This document shows positions 1-9,534 of a stretch of DNA of 64,000 bases, piece after piece. Below the pieces are notes generated by a model, which was not told where the DNA came from, made no database searches, and worked only from the letters and a program-made list of their open reading frames with translations. How positions within the stretch are numbered: position 1 is the first letter of the stretch; every line of letters starts with the position of its first letter. Source of the DNA: Acetobacter estunensis (GTDB lineage: Bacteria; Pseudomonadota; Alphaproteobacteria; Acetobacterales; Acetobacteraceae); assembly GCF_019083805.1 (NCBI RefSeq), contig NZ_JAHRDV010000010.1, positions 48,715 to 112,714 on the forward strand. The letters are read 5' to 3'. The position numbers and the translations under genes are program-made.

Positions 1-1866
1 GACATGGCACAGAAGACCGGCATTCGGGTCATGATAGACCGTCTCATCGGGAGAAAAAGCAGGGCGCAGATCCGCATTCAGCCAGCGATACAGGCGCCGC
101 GCATCTTCCAGATGCATTGGACGGAACGTCGCGCCATCCTCTACGCCATCGACCGCGCGCACGAGAAAACACAGGATGGTGCTTCTGTCGTCCCATTCCT
201 GCGCAAGATGCGGACGAATCGGCGAGGGCGTTGCCAGCAGCCGGATGTCATCCGCCTGTTCCATGGCATCACGCACGGCACCAAGGAAGACATCGAGCCT
301 GCGCCCGATTTCAGGGGTTGGCACCGCTTCAAGCGCTTTCATCTCGGCAATGGCCGCTTGCCAGCGCAGAATCAGCCCGTGATTGGAGACCGCCGACAAC
401 TCACGCGTCGCAGCGCAGGCGGGCCACTCCCCTTGCCCTGCATAATCCTTCAGGCCAGCTGGCAGGTCATCGGCGGCCTCCAGCCGCGCCCGCCACGTTT
501 CGGGCAGCAGCAACGCGCCGCAGAACGGTGGACCGGTAACGAATTTCGAGCCCGTCACCATGACCGCACGTCCGGCGCGGACCCATCCCCCCACACGTTC
601 GGGCATGAGACGCGCCTGACAAGCATCGACCACGACATCCAATGTAGCGCCGGATTCTTCGGCCAGTGCCGAAAGTTCTCTCTCATCAGGTGCAAGGAGG
701 CCGGTCTTGGACAGGTCAAGCTGATGCAGCAGCACATGACGACCGTGTCGTGCGGCCGTTTGCACGAGATTTCGACATTGCCGCGCCAATTCGTCGGCAG
801 GCACTTCCTCGCCGTTGGGACATCGGAGAGGCACCACCTCGACCTCAACCGCCCCGGCCTTGCAAAAGCCCGGAATGATCGCCCCCCGCTCCACATGCGG
901 AACACGCGCCGTGTCACTGGCGAAGTGCCGCCCTGCTGCCGCCAGCGGCACACCGCTTCCGGTTTCTTCGGGCGCAATCAGGATATTGGTGACAGGACGA
1001 TGCGCCGGATTCCGCTCCGAGAGCACCAGCGCCGCCAATTCGCAATCCGTGCCGGACGGTGCGAGGATGACGTGCTCGCCATTCGGCAAACCGAAATGCC
1101 GGGCAAGAAACGACCGTATCTCCCGCGCCATCGCGGCCAGTGTTTTCTGCCCCTCATCATGCAGCAGCGCCCTCTGAAGGCGCAGCCGCGCCTGCTCCGC
1201 GCCCGCAAAGCCTCTCTCCGAGACGGACGACGCGGTCGAGGACGAAAAGGTGACAGCCCAAGGCCGAGGTCTGTGAGAACAGCCGTAATGATTGAGGCCG
1301 GTGTGCGGATCGAGTTCAAGGCGGGCGTCGCCCCCCGCCGCCATCAGGGTTTCGGCTGGACCGATCAGATTCCACGTCCGCGCGAGCCACTCCGAAACAG
1401 CCCGAGCGGCCTCCCGATCCAGCGAAACGGACAGAACGCCAGCAGGGAAAGAGAGAAACGGTCTCAGAACCGGCCAGAGAGCAGCCACACGCGAAGCGGA
1501 GAGCGGCGTCCGGCCTCCCATTTCCCGCGACCAGTCCGGGATGTCGTCCGTCTCGCCATCCAGCGCCCGGAACAGTGCGGCCGTTCGCGCGGCGGCGAAG
1601 CTTGCACGCAGACAGGGCGCAAGGAGCCCGCCGCTTCCCTCCACAAGGGCGGCAAGCTCCAGAGCGTGACGCAGGATGCCCACCTGATTAGTTGTAAGGC
1701 GCTTGGCGGTGAAGTTTCCCGACAGGCCTAGCGTGCCGTCCATCATGACTCGAAAAGGCGCTTCTCCGTCAGGGAGAAGGCGGAGCCTGCGCCCTTCGGC
1801 CACGACCTGCAGATCGGGGCGTGCGGGAATACACGACCGTGCCATCACGGGAGGGTCTGCCAGCAT
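1..1866 (-). CDS. PLP-fold (aminotransferase class V-like) protein, 3' end beyond window
   Basis: Reading the minus strand from an ATG at 1866 gives one uninterrupted frame of 622 codons to position 1, so the C-terminus lies outside the window. GGAAG sits just before this ATG; an internal ATG at 1845 has no ribosome binding site. The middle of the protein looks like a fold-type I PLP enzyme: PSGTDCELAAL resembles the cofactor-phosphate loop, DVVVDACQARL supplies the aspartate expected to contact the pyridine nitrogen, and TGSKFVTGPPFCGALL has the serine-lysine of a Schiff-base site. The roughly 230 residues before this are not recognised. The substrate cannot be told. It is divergent from the rfb operon. 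PLP-fold membership is inference from motifs. Confidence 0.7.
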   Translation of the reverse strand, partial: MLADPPVMARSCIPARPDLQVVAEGRRLRLLPDGEAPFRVMMDGTLGLSGNFTAKRLTTNQVGILRHALELAALVEGSGGLLAPCLRASFAAARTAALFRALDGETDDIPDWSREMGGRTPLSASRVAALWPVLRPFLSFPAGVLSVSLDREAARAVSEWLARTWNLIGPAETLMAAGGDARLELDPHTGLNHYGCSHRPRPWAVTFSSSTASSVSERGFAGAEQARLRLQRALLHDEGQKTLAAMAREIRSFLARHFGLPNGEHVILAPSGTDCELAALVLSERNPAHRPVTNILIAPEETGSGVPLAAAGRHFASDTARVPHVERGAIIPGFCKAGAVEVEVVPLRCPNGEEVPADELARQCRNLVQTAARHGRHVLLHQLDLSKTGLLAPDERELSALAEESGATLDVVVDACQARLMPERVGGWVRAGRAVMVTGSKFVTGPPFCGALLLPETWRARLEAADDLPAGLKDYAGQGEWPACAATRELSAVSNHGLILRWQAAIAEMKALEAVPTPEIGRRLDVFLGAVRDAMEQADDIRLLATPSPIRPHLAQEWDDRSTILCFLVRAVDGVEDGATFRPMHLEDARRLYRWLNADLRPAFSPDETVYHDPNAGLLCHV

Positions 1867-1924
1867 TTGCGCTTCCGTTTGCCGTCAAAAGGACATCATG
1901 TGTGCCACAAGCATCGTCAAAGTG

Positions 1925-1942
1925 ACATGAACATGTCCATGT
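1925..1942. promoter_or_regulatory. Imperfect 18-bp palindrome between divergent genes
   Basis: ACATGAACATGTCCATGT reads as its own reverse complement except for one mismatched pair. It sits in the 187-bp gap between the PLP-fold gene (minus) and rfbB (plus), where a shared operator would be expected. No regulator is identified. Confidence 0.35.
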
Positions 1943-2053
1943 TACAGTCAAATGACAGGTGATAATCCGTGCACACGCGCTGGTGATGAGACGTTGTGTT
2001 GGTTATTAGACAACAGGTAAGCCTTTGCCGGGCACTCGAAACGGGATGTTCTG

Positions 2054-3130
2054 ATGCGTATTCTTTTAACAGGCGGTTGCGGCTTCATTGGCTCCGCCGT
2101 GGTGCGCCACATTATCGGCGCAACCGATCATTCGGTCCTCAATGTGGACTGTATGACCTATGCCGCCTCGCCCGAAACCGTGGCAAGCGTCGCGTCTTCG
2201 GACCGCTACCAGTTCGCGCAGGTGAACATCACCGACGGTCCCGCGCTGGCGAAACTGTTCGAGAGCTTCCGTCCCGACGCCGTGATGCATCTGGCCGCCG
2301 AGAGCCATGTGGACCGTTCCATCGACGGTCCGGGCGTGTTCATCCAGACCAACGTGGTCGGCACCTACACCTTGCTCGAAGCCGCGCGTGGCTATTGGCA
2401 GACGCTCGATGAGACCGCCCGCAAGGCGTTCCGTTTCCATCACATTTCCACCGACGAAGTGTTCGGCGCGCTTGGTCTGGACGATCCGCCGTTCACCGAA
2501 ACCACGCCGTATGACCCACGCAGCCCGTATTCTGCGTCCAAGGCGTCGTCCGACCATCTAGTTCGCGCGTGGTTCCACACCTACGGCCTGCCGACCTTCG
2601 TCACCAACACCACCAACAATTACGGCATCTGGCACTTCCCCGAAAAGCTGATCCCGCTGGTCACGATCAATGCGATCGAGGCCAAGGAACTGCCTGTGTA
2701 TGGAAAGGGCGAGAACATCCGCGACTGGCTGTTCGTAGAAGACCATGCCGAAGCTCTGGTACGCGCCGTTGAGGTGGGTGAGCCGGACGAGACCTACGCC
2801 ATCGGCGCCCGTCAGCCGCGCACCAATCTTGAAGTCGTCAAGACAATCTGCGCCGTACTCGATGAACTGCGCCCCGATCCCGCCGGTCCGCGCGAGCGCC
2901 TGATCCGTTTCGTGACCGACCGTCCCGGGCACGATTTCAAATACGAGATCGATCCTTCGCACGCCGAGAAGGCCCTCGGCTGGAAAGCGAAGCACGATTT
3001 CGAATCCGGCATCCGTCGGACCGTCCAGTGGTATCTCGACAACCGCGCGTGGTGGGAGTCCATCCGGGCCCGCCGCTACACGGGGGAGCGTCTGGGACAG
3101 GCCACGCAGCAGAACTCGGGAAAACACTGA
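2054..3130 (+). CDS. rfbB: dTDP-glucose 4,6-dehydratase
   Basis: Second step of dTDP-L-rhamnose synthesis: NAD-dependent conversion of dTDP-glucose to dTDP-4-keto-6-deoxyglucose in the cytoplasm. The 358-aa protein is of normal length. It opens with an extended-SDR Rossmann glycine motif (TGGCGFIG near residues 6-13). It also has the catalytic STDEVFG segment and the YSASK motif (Tyr159, Lys163), and then the family's [14 protein letters not shown] region. It is the first gene of a four-gene rhamnose operon; rfbA starts 3 bp after its stop. Confidence 0.95.
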   Translation: MRILLTGGCGFIGSAVVRHIIGATDHSVLNVDCMTYAASPETVASVASSDRYQFAQVNITDGPALAKLFESFRPDAVMHLAAESHVDRSIDGPGVFIQTNVVGTYTLLEAARGYWQTLDETARKAFRFHHISTDEVFGALGLDDPPFTETTPYDPRSPYSASKASSDHLVRAWFHTYGLPTFVTNTTNNYGIWHFPEKLIPLVTINAIEAKELPVYGKGENIRDWLFVEDHAEALVRAVEVGEPDETYAIGARQPRTNLEVVKTICAVLDELRPDPAGPRERLIRFVTDRPGHDFKYEIDPSHAEKALGWKAKHDFESGIRRTVQWYLDNRAWWESIRARRYTGERLGQATQQNSGKH

Positions 3131-3133
3131 CTC

Positions 3134-4042
3134 ATGACCCAGACTCCCAAAGTCGAAACGAACATGAAGGGCATCCTGCTCGCCGGCGGATCGGGCACGC
3201 GCCTGTATCCGATGACGCTGGCCGCGAGCAAGCAGCTCCTGCCCGTCTATGACAAGCCGATGGTCTATTACCCGCTCACCACGCTCATGCTGGCGGGTAT
3301 CAAGGACATCATGATCATCTCCACCCCTGCCGATCTGCCGCAGTTCAAGCGGCTGCTGGGCGATGGCTCGCAATTCGGCGTGCGTTTCGAATACCGCGAA
3401 CAGCCCACCCCCGACGGCATCGCGCAGGCCTTCATCATCGCGGGCGACTGGCTCAAGGGCTGCCCCTGCGCACTGGCGCTGGGCGACAACCTGATCTTTG
3501 CCGATCATCTGTCGAAATCGCTCCAGAAGGCCGCGATACTCAAGAAGGGCGCGACCGTCTTCGCCTATCAGGTGCGCGACCCCGAGCGTTACGGCGTGGT
3601 CAGCTTCGATGAGAACGGCACCGCCCTGACCGTCGAGGAAAAGCCCAACAAGCCGCAGTCCAACTGGGCGATCACCGGGCTCTATTTCTACGATGAGCGC
3701 GTCTATGACTTCGCCCGTCAGGTGAAGCCCTCTCCGCGCGGCGAACTGGAGATCACCGATCTCAACCGTTTCTATCTGGAAGAAGGCTCGCTTCAGGTCG
3801 ATCGTCTGGGCCGCGGCTGCGCGTGGCTGGACGCCGGACTGCCGGAAAGCCTGATGCAGGCGGGCCAGTTCGTCCACACCATTCAGGCGCGTCAGGGCAT
3901 GCTCGTCGGCTCCCCCGCCGAGGTCGCCTTCCGCATGGGCTATATCGACGCTCAGCAGTTGCGCACTCACGCCGCCAAAATGGGCAAGACCGAACTTGGC
4001 CGCATGTTGCGGGAAGTGGCCGATCACGCCGATCAGGTGTGA
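3134..4042 (+). CDS. rfbA: Glucose-1-phosphate thymidylyltransferase
   Basis: Forms dTDP-glucose from glucose-1-phosphate and dTTP, the first step of the rhamnose pathway. The nucleotidyltransferase signature [15 protein letters not shown] is near the N-terminus, followed by [11 protein letters not shown] and the typical EEKP and GDN segments; about 300 aa is the usual length. The ATG at 3134 follows directly after rfbB. An internal ATG at 3164 would begin precisely at the conserved core, and most homologues start there, so the first ten residues are uncertain. Confidence 0.95.
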   Translation: MTQTPKVETNMKGILLAGGSGTRLYPMTLAASKQLLPVYDKPMVYYPLTTLMLAGIKDIMIISTPADLPQFKRLLGDGSQFGVRFEYREQPTPDGIAQAFIIAGDWLKGCPCALALGDNLIFADHLSKSLQKAAILKKGATVFAYQVRDPERYGVVSFDENGTALTVEEKPNKPQSNWAITGLYFYDERVYDFARQVKPSPRGELEITDLNRFYLEEGSLQVDRLGRGCAWLDAGLPESLMQAGQFVHTIQARQGMLVGSPAEVAFRMGYIDAQQLRTHAAKMGKTELGRMLREVADHADQV

Positions 4043-4048
4043 GGAACA

Positions 4049-4074
4049 GGGGCGCGGACGATTTTTCGCGCCCC
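4049..4074 (+). terminator. Hairpin between rfbA and rfbC
   Basis: GGGGCGCG and CGCGCCCC form an 8-bp perfect stem around a T-rich loop, followed by TTCTC. It lies in the 124-bp gap inside the operon, so it could attenuate transcription or protect the upstream mRNA rather than stop it completely. Confidence 0.5.
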
Positions 4075-4166
4075 TTCTCATATTTACCCTTAGCCTCGAA
4101 AACCGAGGCGCACCGACATCGCCCCACTTCCATCCCGGCGATGTCCTCATTTCGTGGAGCTGAATC

Positions 4167-4727
4167 ATGAAGGTCGAACGTCTGGCGATTCCTGACGTCA
4201 TCCTCGTCACCCCCCCGAAATTCGCGGATAATCGCGGGTTCTTCTCCGAAACCTACAATATCCAGCGCATGAAGGATGCGGGCATCACGCAGCCTTTCGT
4301 GCAGGACAACCAGAGCCTGTCGCGCCAGAAAGGCGTGGTGCGTGGCCTGCACTGCCAGCTCGATCCGCACGCGCAGGGCAAGCTCGTGCGCTGCACCAAG
4401 GGCGCGATCTGGGACGTGGCCATCGACGCCCGCACCGGCTCGCCCACCTATGGCAAGTGGGTGGCCGCTGAACTGTCCGAGGACAACTGGTCGCAGCTGT
4501 GGATTCCGCCCGGCTTCCTGCATGGCTTCTGCACCCTGACCGAGAATGCCGAAGTGCAGTACAAATGCACGGGCCTTTACGACAAGGCCTCCGAGCGCGC
4601 AGTGATCTGGAACAGCAAGGAACTCGCCATCGACTGGCCCATCAAGCCGGAAGAAGCAGTGCTGTCCGAGAAAGATCTGGAAGCCCCTGAGTTCTCCGCC
4701 GCCAAGGGATGGTTTCATTACTCATGA
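4167..4727 (+). CDS. rfbC: dTDP-4-dehydrorhamnose 3,5-epimerase
   Basis: A cupin-fold epimerase acting third in dTDP-L-rhamnose synthesis. The 186-aa length is typical. The family signature RGLHCQLDPHAQGKLVRC contains the catalytic histidine, preceded by FVQDNQSLS and followed by the WIPPGFLHGF motif. GGAG stands before the ATG. Its stop overlaps the rfbD start as ATGA, indicating coupled translation. Confidence 0.95.
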   Translation: MKVERLAIPDVILVTPPKFADNRGFFSETYNIQRMKDAGITQPFVQDNQSLSRQKGVVRGLHCQLDPHAQGKLVRCTKGAIWDVAIDARTGSPTYGKWVAAELSEDNWSQLWIPPGFLHGFCTLTENAEVQYKCTGLYDKASERAVIWNSKELAIDWPIKPEEAVLSEKDLEAPEFSAAKGWFHYS

Positions 4728-5626
4728 GCAGCACAGCCACAGGCCCCATCCTCGTCACCGGCGGTAACGGGCAGCTCGCCACATCACTCGCCAATCTTGG
4801 GGGAACGCGCGTCGTGCGCGTCGGTCGTCCCGAGTTCGATTTCGAGCACCCCGAGACCATCGAAGCCACGCTGGCGAAATACAATCCCTCCGCCGTGGTG
4901 AACGCCGCCGCGTGGACCGCCGTCGATCTGGCCGAGACCGAAGTCGCCGGTGCTGAAGCCGCCAACTGCACAGGTCCCGCCCTGCTGGCCGCAGCTTGCG
5001 CCAAACGGAACATTCCGTTCGTGCATGTTTCCACGGACTATGTGTTCTCGGGCGACAAGGGCGCGCCGTATGTGGAAACGGACCCCGTCTCTCCCGAGAC
5101 GGTCTATGGCCGCACCAAGGCCGAGGGTGAACAGAAAGTGCTGACGGCCGATCCCAAGGCCATCATTCTGCGCACGTCATGGGTCTATTCCGCCCACGGC
5201 AAGAACTTCGTGCGCACCATGATCAACGCGGGTGCGAAGAATCCGGCCCTCAAGGTCGTGGGTGATCAGCGCGGCAACCCGACCTGCTCGGACGATCTGG
5301 CGCAGGCCATTCTGGACATCCTTGGCCTCATTGAGCGCAATGGATGGAAAGACGAGTTCGCGGGCATTTACCACGCCTGCGGCACGGGTGAGGCCACATG
5401 GCATGAACTGGCCGTTGCGGCGCTGGAAGAAGCGGCTAAGCACGGACAGAAGATGCCCGAGGTCGCGGCCATCCGCACCGAAGACTGGCCGACACCCGCC
5501 AAGCGTCCGGCCGATTCGCGCATGGACAACGGCAAGCTGGCACAGGTGTTCGGCGTGAAGATGCCGCAATGGCGCGAGAGCGTGGTCCGCACGGTGACCA
5601 CGGTGTTCGAGAACAAGACCGCCTGA
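4724..5626 (+). CDS. rfbD: dTDP-4-dehydrorhamnose reductase
   Basis: Last step: NAD(P)H reduction giving dTDP-L-rhamnose for O-antigen, exopolysaccharide or glycoprotein decoration. The 300-aa protein has the nucleotide-binding motif LVTGGNGQL, the STDYVFSG segment and the active-site VYGRTKAEGE (YxxxK). I chose the ATG at 4724, which overlaps the rfbC stop, over an in-frame start at 4709 that lies inside rfbC; the conserved protein begins right after 4724. Confidence 0.93.
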   Translation: MSSTATGPILVTGGNGQLATSLANLGGTRVVRVGRPEFDFEHPETIEATLAKYNPSAVVNAAAWTAVDLAETEVAGAEAANCTGPALLAAACAKRNIPFVHVSTDYVFSGDKGAPYVETDPVSPETVYGRTKAEGEQKVLTADPKAIILRTSWVYSAHGKNFVRTMINAGAKNPALKVVGDQRGNPTCSDDLAQAILDILGLIERNGWKDEFAGIYHACGTGEATWHELAVAALEEAAKHGQKMPEVAAIRTEDWPTPAKRPADSRMDNGKLAQVFGVKMPQWRESVVRTVTTVFENKTA

Positions 5627-5634
5627 GCGGCTTA

Positions 5635-5660
5635 GGACCGGGGCTTCGTGGCTCCGGTCC
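5635..5660 (+). terminator. Intrinsic terminator after rfbD
   Basis: GGACCGGGGC and GCTCCGGTCC pair over 10 bp with one G-T wobble around a TTCGTG loop, followed by TTCTT. It lies 9 bp after the rfbD stop and closes the rfbBACD operon. Confidence 0.75.
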
Positions 5661-5992
5661 TTCTTCCCTACTCTAACACCTGTCGCGCATCTGACGTCGC
5701 AGGTCTCTGACCAAATCCGCACATACAGACAAAGTGGCCTTATTGCATCAAGGTCGATTGCTTCGGACAAAAGACCCTTATGCCCGCGCGAGCCGTGCAC
5801 ATCATGTTGCACTCGCTCCGCTCCAATCGCATCGAATGCAGCATAAACTCCATTTACAGCACCCCCTAGACCGGGATGCCACCTCTTTGCCCGTCATCCA
5901 GCCATCATTTGATACATTTGGCGTATTCTGCGACAACACACCTTCATTAAACACTGGCGCCCCGCGTCTGGCAGCCCTGCAGGAGTGACCGC
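5661..5992. other. Intergenic gap before corA, no gene seen
   Basis: About 330 bp between the rfb terminator and corA. Short open frames here have no ribosome binding site and no recognisable product. I looked for a magnesium-sensing leader or other riboswitch and could not recognise one. It presumably contains the corA promoter. Confidence 0.5.
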
Positions 5993-6967
5993 ATGTTTCT
6001 GGCTCATCGGACCGGACAGCCCGCCCGCGCCGTGGAGACGGAAACAGACGCGACAGGCGCGGTCTGGCTCGATCTGGTGGATCCGACCGACAATGAGCGG
6101 GCGCTGGCGGCACGAATCTGCGGTGAAAGCATCCCGCAGCGCAACGATCTCGAGGAAATCGAAAGTTCGTCCCGTCTTCATACGGAAGAAAACGCGGTCT
6201 ATGTCTCCACACCTCTTGTGCGGCGCACGGACACGGAACTCGATTCCACCCCGATCGGGTTTGTGCTCACCCGAAACCATCTCGTGACCGTCCGTTTTTC
6301 GGACTACACCTCCTTCAATACTGCGGCGCGTCAGGTCTCCGACACCCCCCATGCCATCAGCAGCGATGAAGCTCTGGTGGTCATCCTCGAATGCATCGTG
6401 GACCGACTGGCCGATGTGCTGGAACAGGTGGGGCTAAGCCTGAACCAGCTCTCCCGCGATGTCTTTTCGGGCTACAATCCCAAGCGGGACCAGCGCGTCG
6501 CATCGTGGCAGCGCACCATCATGCGGCGGGTCGGTCACGCCGAGGATTTCGCCTCCCTCGTGCGCGACAGTCTTCTGGGACTGGACCGCATCGCCATCTA
6601 CATCAGCGAGAACCGCAAGCGCGAACTGGCCAAGGGGCTGGAAGCACGTCTCGCCACAGTCAATCGTGACGTTTCCTCCCTGACCGATTTTGTCTCCCAG
6701 TTGTCCGGAAAAGTCGAATTCTTGCTCGATGCGGCGCTTGGCTTCATCAGCATCGAGCAGAACGACAGCATGAAGGTTCTCACGGTTGTCAGCTTCATTG
6801 GCGTGGCGCCCACGCTGATCGCCGGTATTTACGGCATGAACTTTAAGAACATTCCCGAGCTGAACTGGGCATGGGGCTACTGGTATTCGCTGGTGCTGAT
6901 GGCGCTGTCCGTCATTCTGCCGCTGATCTGGTTCTGGAAGCGTGGCTGGCTGAAATGGGGCGAATGA
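5993..6967 (+). CDS. corA: CorA-family divalent cation transporter
   Basis: Inner-membrane Mg2+/Co2+ channel of the CorA/MIT family. The 324-aa protein has a long cytoplasmic alpha/beta and helical domain and two C-terminal transmembrane helices. The first helix ends in the diagnostic IYGMNF (GMN) selectivity motif, and the protein ends in the basic, Trp-rich FWKRGWLKWGE. CAGGAG lies a few bases before the ATG. It stands alone before rho. Confidence 0.92.
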   Translation: MFLAHRTGQPARAVETETDATGAVWLDLVDPTDNERALAARICGESIPQRNDLEEIESSSRLHTEENAVYVSTPLVRRTDTELDSTPIGFVLTRNHLVTVRFSDYTSFNTAARQVSDTPHAISSDEALVVILECIVDRLADVLEQVGLSLNQLSRDVFSGYNPKRDQRVASWQRTIMRRVGHAEDFASLVRDSLLGLDRIAIYISENRKRELAKGLEARLATVNRDVSSLTDFVSQLSGKVEFLLDAALGFISIEQNDSMKVLTVVSFIGVAPTLIAGIYGMNFKNIPELNWAWGYWYSLVLMALSVILPLIWFWKRGWLKWGE

Positions 6968-7201
6968 TCGCTTCATCGCCGGAGACGTCTCCACTCGCTT
7001 GACAAGACCCTCTCACGGACAGTAATGCGAGACTCACCGCCAGCCGGCCGGGCTTTGTCCGGCGGGTGCGTTCCTCAGATCCAGTCTTTTGCCACGACCC
7101 TCGGTCGTTCCCTGCCGGCCTTCCGGCTGGCACGCTCCGGATATGGACCCGCAAGAGACCTGGCCCTCCCCGATAGCCTGAAATCAGGGCATTTCCTCAC
7201 G

Positions 7202-8497
7202 ATGCATCTTGCAGAACTCAAGGCCAAGTCTCCGGCCGATCTCCTGACCTATGCCGAAAGCCTCGGCATCGAGAACGCCTCCTCCCTGCGCAAGCAGGAG
7301 CTGATGTTCACCATCCTCAAGACACTGGCCGACAACGACCAGGCGATCTACGGCGATGGCACCCTTGAGATCCTTCCCGACGGCTTCGGTTACCTCCGCT
7401 CTCCAGAAGCCAACTATCTCCCCGGCCCCGACGACATCTACATCTCTCCCGTGCAGGTGCGCCGCTTCGGCCTGCGCACCGGCGACACGGTCGAGGGCCA
7501 GATCCGCGCTCCGCGCGACGGCGAGCGTTACTTCTCGCTGCTCAAGATCAACACGATCAATTTCGAGCCACCCGAAGCCGTCCGTCACCGCATCAATTTC
7601 GATAATCTGACGCCGCTCTACCCCGAGCGCCGGCTCCAGATGGAAGTCGAGAATCAGGCGGTCGACCTTGAGCCACCCGCCAAAGGTAAGAAGGGGCAAA
7701 CACGCGATCTGACGTCCCGCGTCATCGATCTCGTCTCTCCCATCGGCATGGGCCAGCGCGCGCTGATCGTCGCCCCGCCACGCACCGGCAAGACCGTGAT
7801 GCTCCAGAGCATCGCAAGTTCGATCTCGGCCAATCACCCCGAGGTGTTCCTGATCGTTCTGCTAATCGACGAACGCCCCGAGGAGGTGACCGACATGGCC
7901 CGCTCCGTGCGCGGTGAAGTCGTGGCCTCCACCTTCGATGAGCCGGCGCAGCGTCACGTGCAGGTCACGGAGATGGTGCTGGAGAAAGCCAAACGTCTGG
8001 TCGAGCACAAGCGTGACGTAGTGATCCTGCTCGACTCCATCACCCGTCTGGCCCGCGCCTACAACACCGTCGTCCCTTCATCGGGCAAGGTGCTGACCGG
8101 CGGTGTGGACGCCAACGCACTTCAGCGCCCCAAGCGCTTCTTCGGTGCGGCTCGTAACATCGAGGAAGGCGGCTCGCTGACCATCATCGCCACCGCGCTG
8201 ATCGACACCGGATCGCGCATGGACGAGGTGATCTTCGAAGAGTTCAAGGGCACCGGCAACTCCGAGCTGATCCTTGATCGCAAGCTGGCAGACAAGCGTG
8301 TGTTCCCGGCCATCGACATCACCAAGAGCGGCACCCGTAAGGAAGAGCTGCTGGTCGATCGTGCCACCCTGTCGAAGATGTGGGTGCTGCGCCGCATCCT
8401 CGCCCCCATGGGCACGATGGACGCGATGGAGTTCCTGTTGGACAAGCTGAAATACAGCAAGACCAACCACGACTTCTTCGAAGCGATGAACAACTGA
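7202..8497 (+). CDS. rho: Transcription termination factor Rho
   Basis: Hexameric RNA-dependent ATPase that terminates transcription. From the ATG at 7202 the protein is 431 aa, the usual length. It has an N-terminal helical domain ([20 protein letters not shown]), an RNA-binding cold-shock-like domain ([18 protein letters not shown]), a P-loop APPRTGKT (Lys about 197), Walker [15 protein letters not shown] and the C-terminal Q/R-loop segments. The frame is open 59 codons further upstream, but that part lacks conservation and the Rho family begins at MHLAELK. A strong terminator follows. Confidence 0.96.
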   Translation: MHLAELKAKSPADLLTYAESLGIENASSLRKQELMFTILKTLADNDQAIYGDGTLEILPDGFGYLRSPEANYLPGPDDIYISPVQVRRFGLRTGDTVEGQIRAPRDGERYFSLLKINTINFEPPEAVRHRINFDNLTPLYPERRLQMEVENQAVDLEPPAKGKKGQTRDLTSRVIDLVSPIGMGQRALIVAPPRTGKTVMLQSIASSISANHPEVFLIVLLIDERPEEVTDMARSVRGEVVASTFDEPAQRHVQVTEMVLEKAKRLVEHKRDVVILLDSITRLARAYNTVVPSSGKVLTGGVDANALQRPKRFFGAARNIEEGGSLTIIATALIDTGSRMDEVIFEEFKGTGNSELILDRKLADKRVFPAIDITKSGTRKEELLVDRATLSKMWVLRRILAPMGTMDAMEFLLDKLKYSKTNHDFFEAMNN

Positions 8498-8510
8498 TCG
8501 CCCAAAGAAA

Positions 8511-8533
8511 AAGCCCCGGATTTTCCGGGGCTT
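8511..8533. terminator. Bidirectional terminator after rho
   Basis: AAGCCCCGG and CCGGGGCTT form a 9-bp perfect stem with a 5-nt loop, flanked by AGAAA on the left and TTTTT on the right. It can serve rho on the plus strand and the convergent SDR gene on the minus strand. Confidence 0.88.
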
Positions 8534-8586
8534 TTTTATGTCATCTGACTTTTACGACGTGCCGACACATGGCCAGTCCCGAAAGG

Positions 8587-9534
8587 TCAAAACGCCACAC
8601 CCGTCAGACGCTCCGATACTTCCCACAACCGCCGCGCCACGGACGGATCGTGTGCGGATGGCGGAATGATCGCGCAGCCCGGCGGCCCCTTGCGCTCACC
8701 CGCGCCATCTGGTCCGTAATAAACGCCGTCCCGTGCCCGACGGGACGCGACCGCATACAGAATCGGCTCAGCGCCCGCCTGCGCCGACTGACCGAACCAG
8801 CGGAACGCCTGCGCCGAGCCATGATCGATGATCCATGCCCGCAAGGCACTCACGCCCTTCGCCATACCGTTGCTGACGAGGCTGGTTCGCGCCCAACCCG
8901 GATGTGCGATACGTGCGTGCAGGTTCCATCCCTCTTTCTTGGCCCGCCGCGCCAGTTCCAGCCCGAACAGAAGATTGGCCAGCTTGCTCTGCCTGTAGGC
9001 TCCGAACGGGCTGTAACGCGCGCGCCACTGGAGATCGTCGAACTGGATATGTGCATGCACGGCGGCAAGACTTGCCACCGGGATGACAATGCCGCGTCCC
9101 GCTTCCAGCAGCGGTTTCAACCGTCCGGTCAGGGCGAAATGACCCAGATGATTGACCCCGAACTGCACCTCGAAGCCGTCCACCGTCTCCTGCCGCAGGG
9201 GAGGCGCCATCACGCCCGCGTTGTTGACCAGAATGTCGAGGGCTGGAAGACGCGCATGCAGGCCCTCGGCAAAGGCCGCGACCGATTCAAGAGACGCCAG
9301 ATCCAATCGCGCTGTTTCCGCTTTTGCTCCGGGCACGCGCTTCAGCAGCGCTTTCAGCGCGCTCGCGTTGCGCTCCTCGTTCCGGGCGGCAAGGATCACG
9401 TGCGCGCCGAGAGCGGCCAATCCACACGCCGTCTCGAACCCAAGGCCGCTGTTCGCGCCGGTGACAACCGCCACGCGCCCCTCCTGCCGTTCAAGGGATG
9501 CAAGAAAATCCGTCGCCGCCATTGCTGCTGTCAT
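8587..9534 (-). CDS. Short-chain dehydrogenase/reductase
   Basis: NAD(P)-dependent oxidoreductase of the classical SDR fold, 315 aa. The cofactor motif VVTGANSGLGFE is near residue 25, followed by NNAGV and the catalytic YRQSK (YxxxK). It resembles retinol-dehydrogenase/WW-oxidoreductase-like bacterial SDRs, which accept various alcohols or ketones; the substrate is unknown. Its ATG overlaps the stop of the upstream DedA gene (ATGA), so the two are probably co-transcribed. Confidence 0.88.
   Translation of the reverse strand: MTAAMAATDFLASLERQEGRVAVVTGANSGLGFETACGLAALGAHVILAARNEERNASALKALLKRVPGAKAETARLDLASLESVAAFAEGLHARLPALDILVNNAGVMAPPLRQETVDGFEVQFGVNHLGHFALTGRLKPLLEAGRGIVIPVASLAAVHAHIQFDDLQWRARYSPFGAYRQSKLANLLFGLELARRAKKEGWNLHARIAHPGWARTSLVSNGMAKGVSALRAWIIDHGSAQAFRWFGQSAQAGAEPILYAVASRRARDGVYYGPDGAGERKGPPGCAIIPPSAHDPSVARRLWEVSERLTGVAF

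Noticed and set aside
4..1731. 575-aa open frame on the plus strand
   Set aside because: It is rich in Arg, Gln and His with no recognisable domain and lies antisense to the PLP-fold gene, whose frame is better supported.
2558..4210. 550-aa minus-strand frame under rfbB/rfbA
   Set aside because: Antisense shadow of high-GC genes with clear family signatures on the plus strand.
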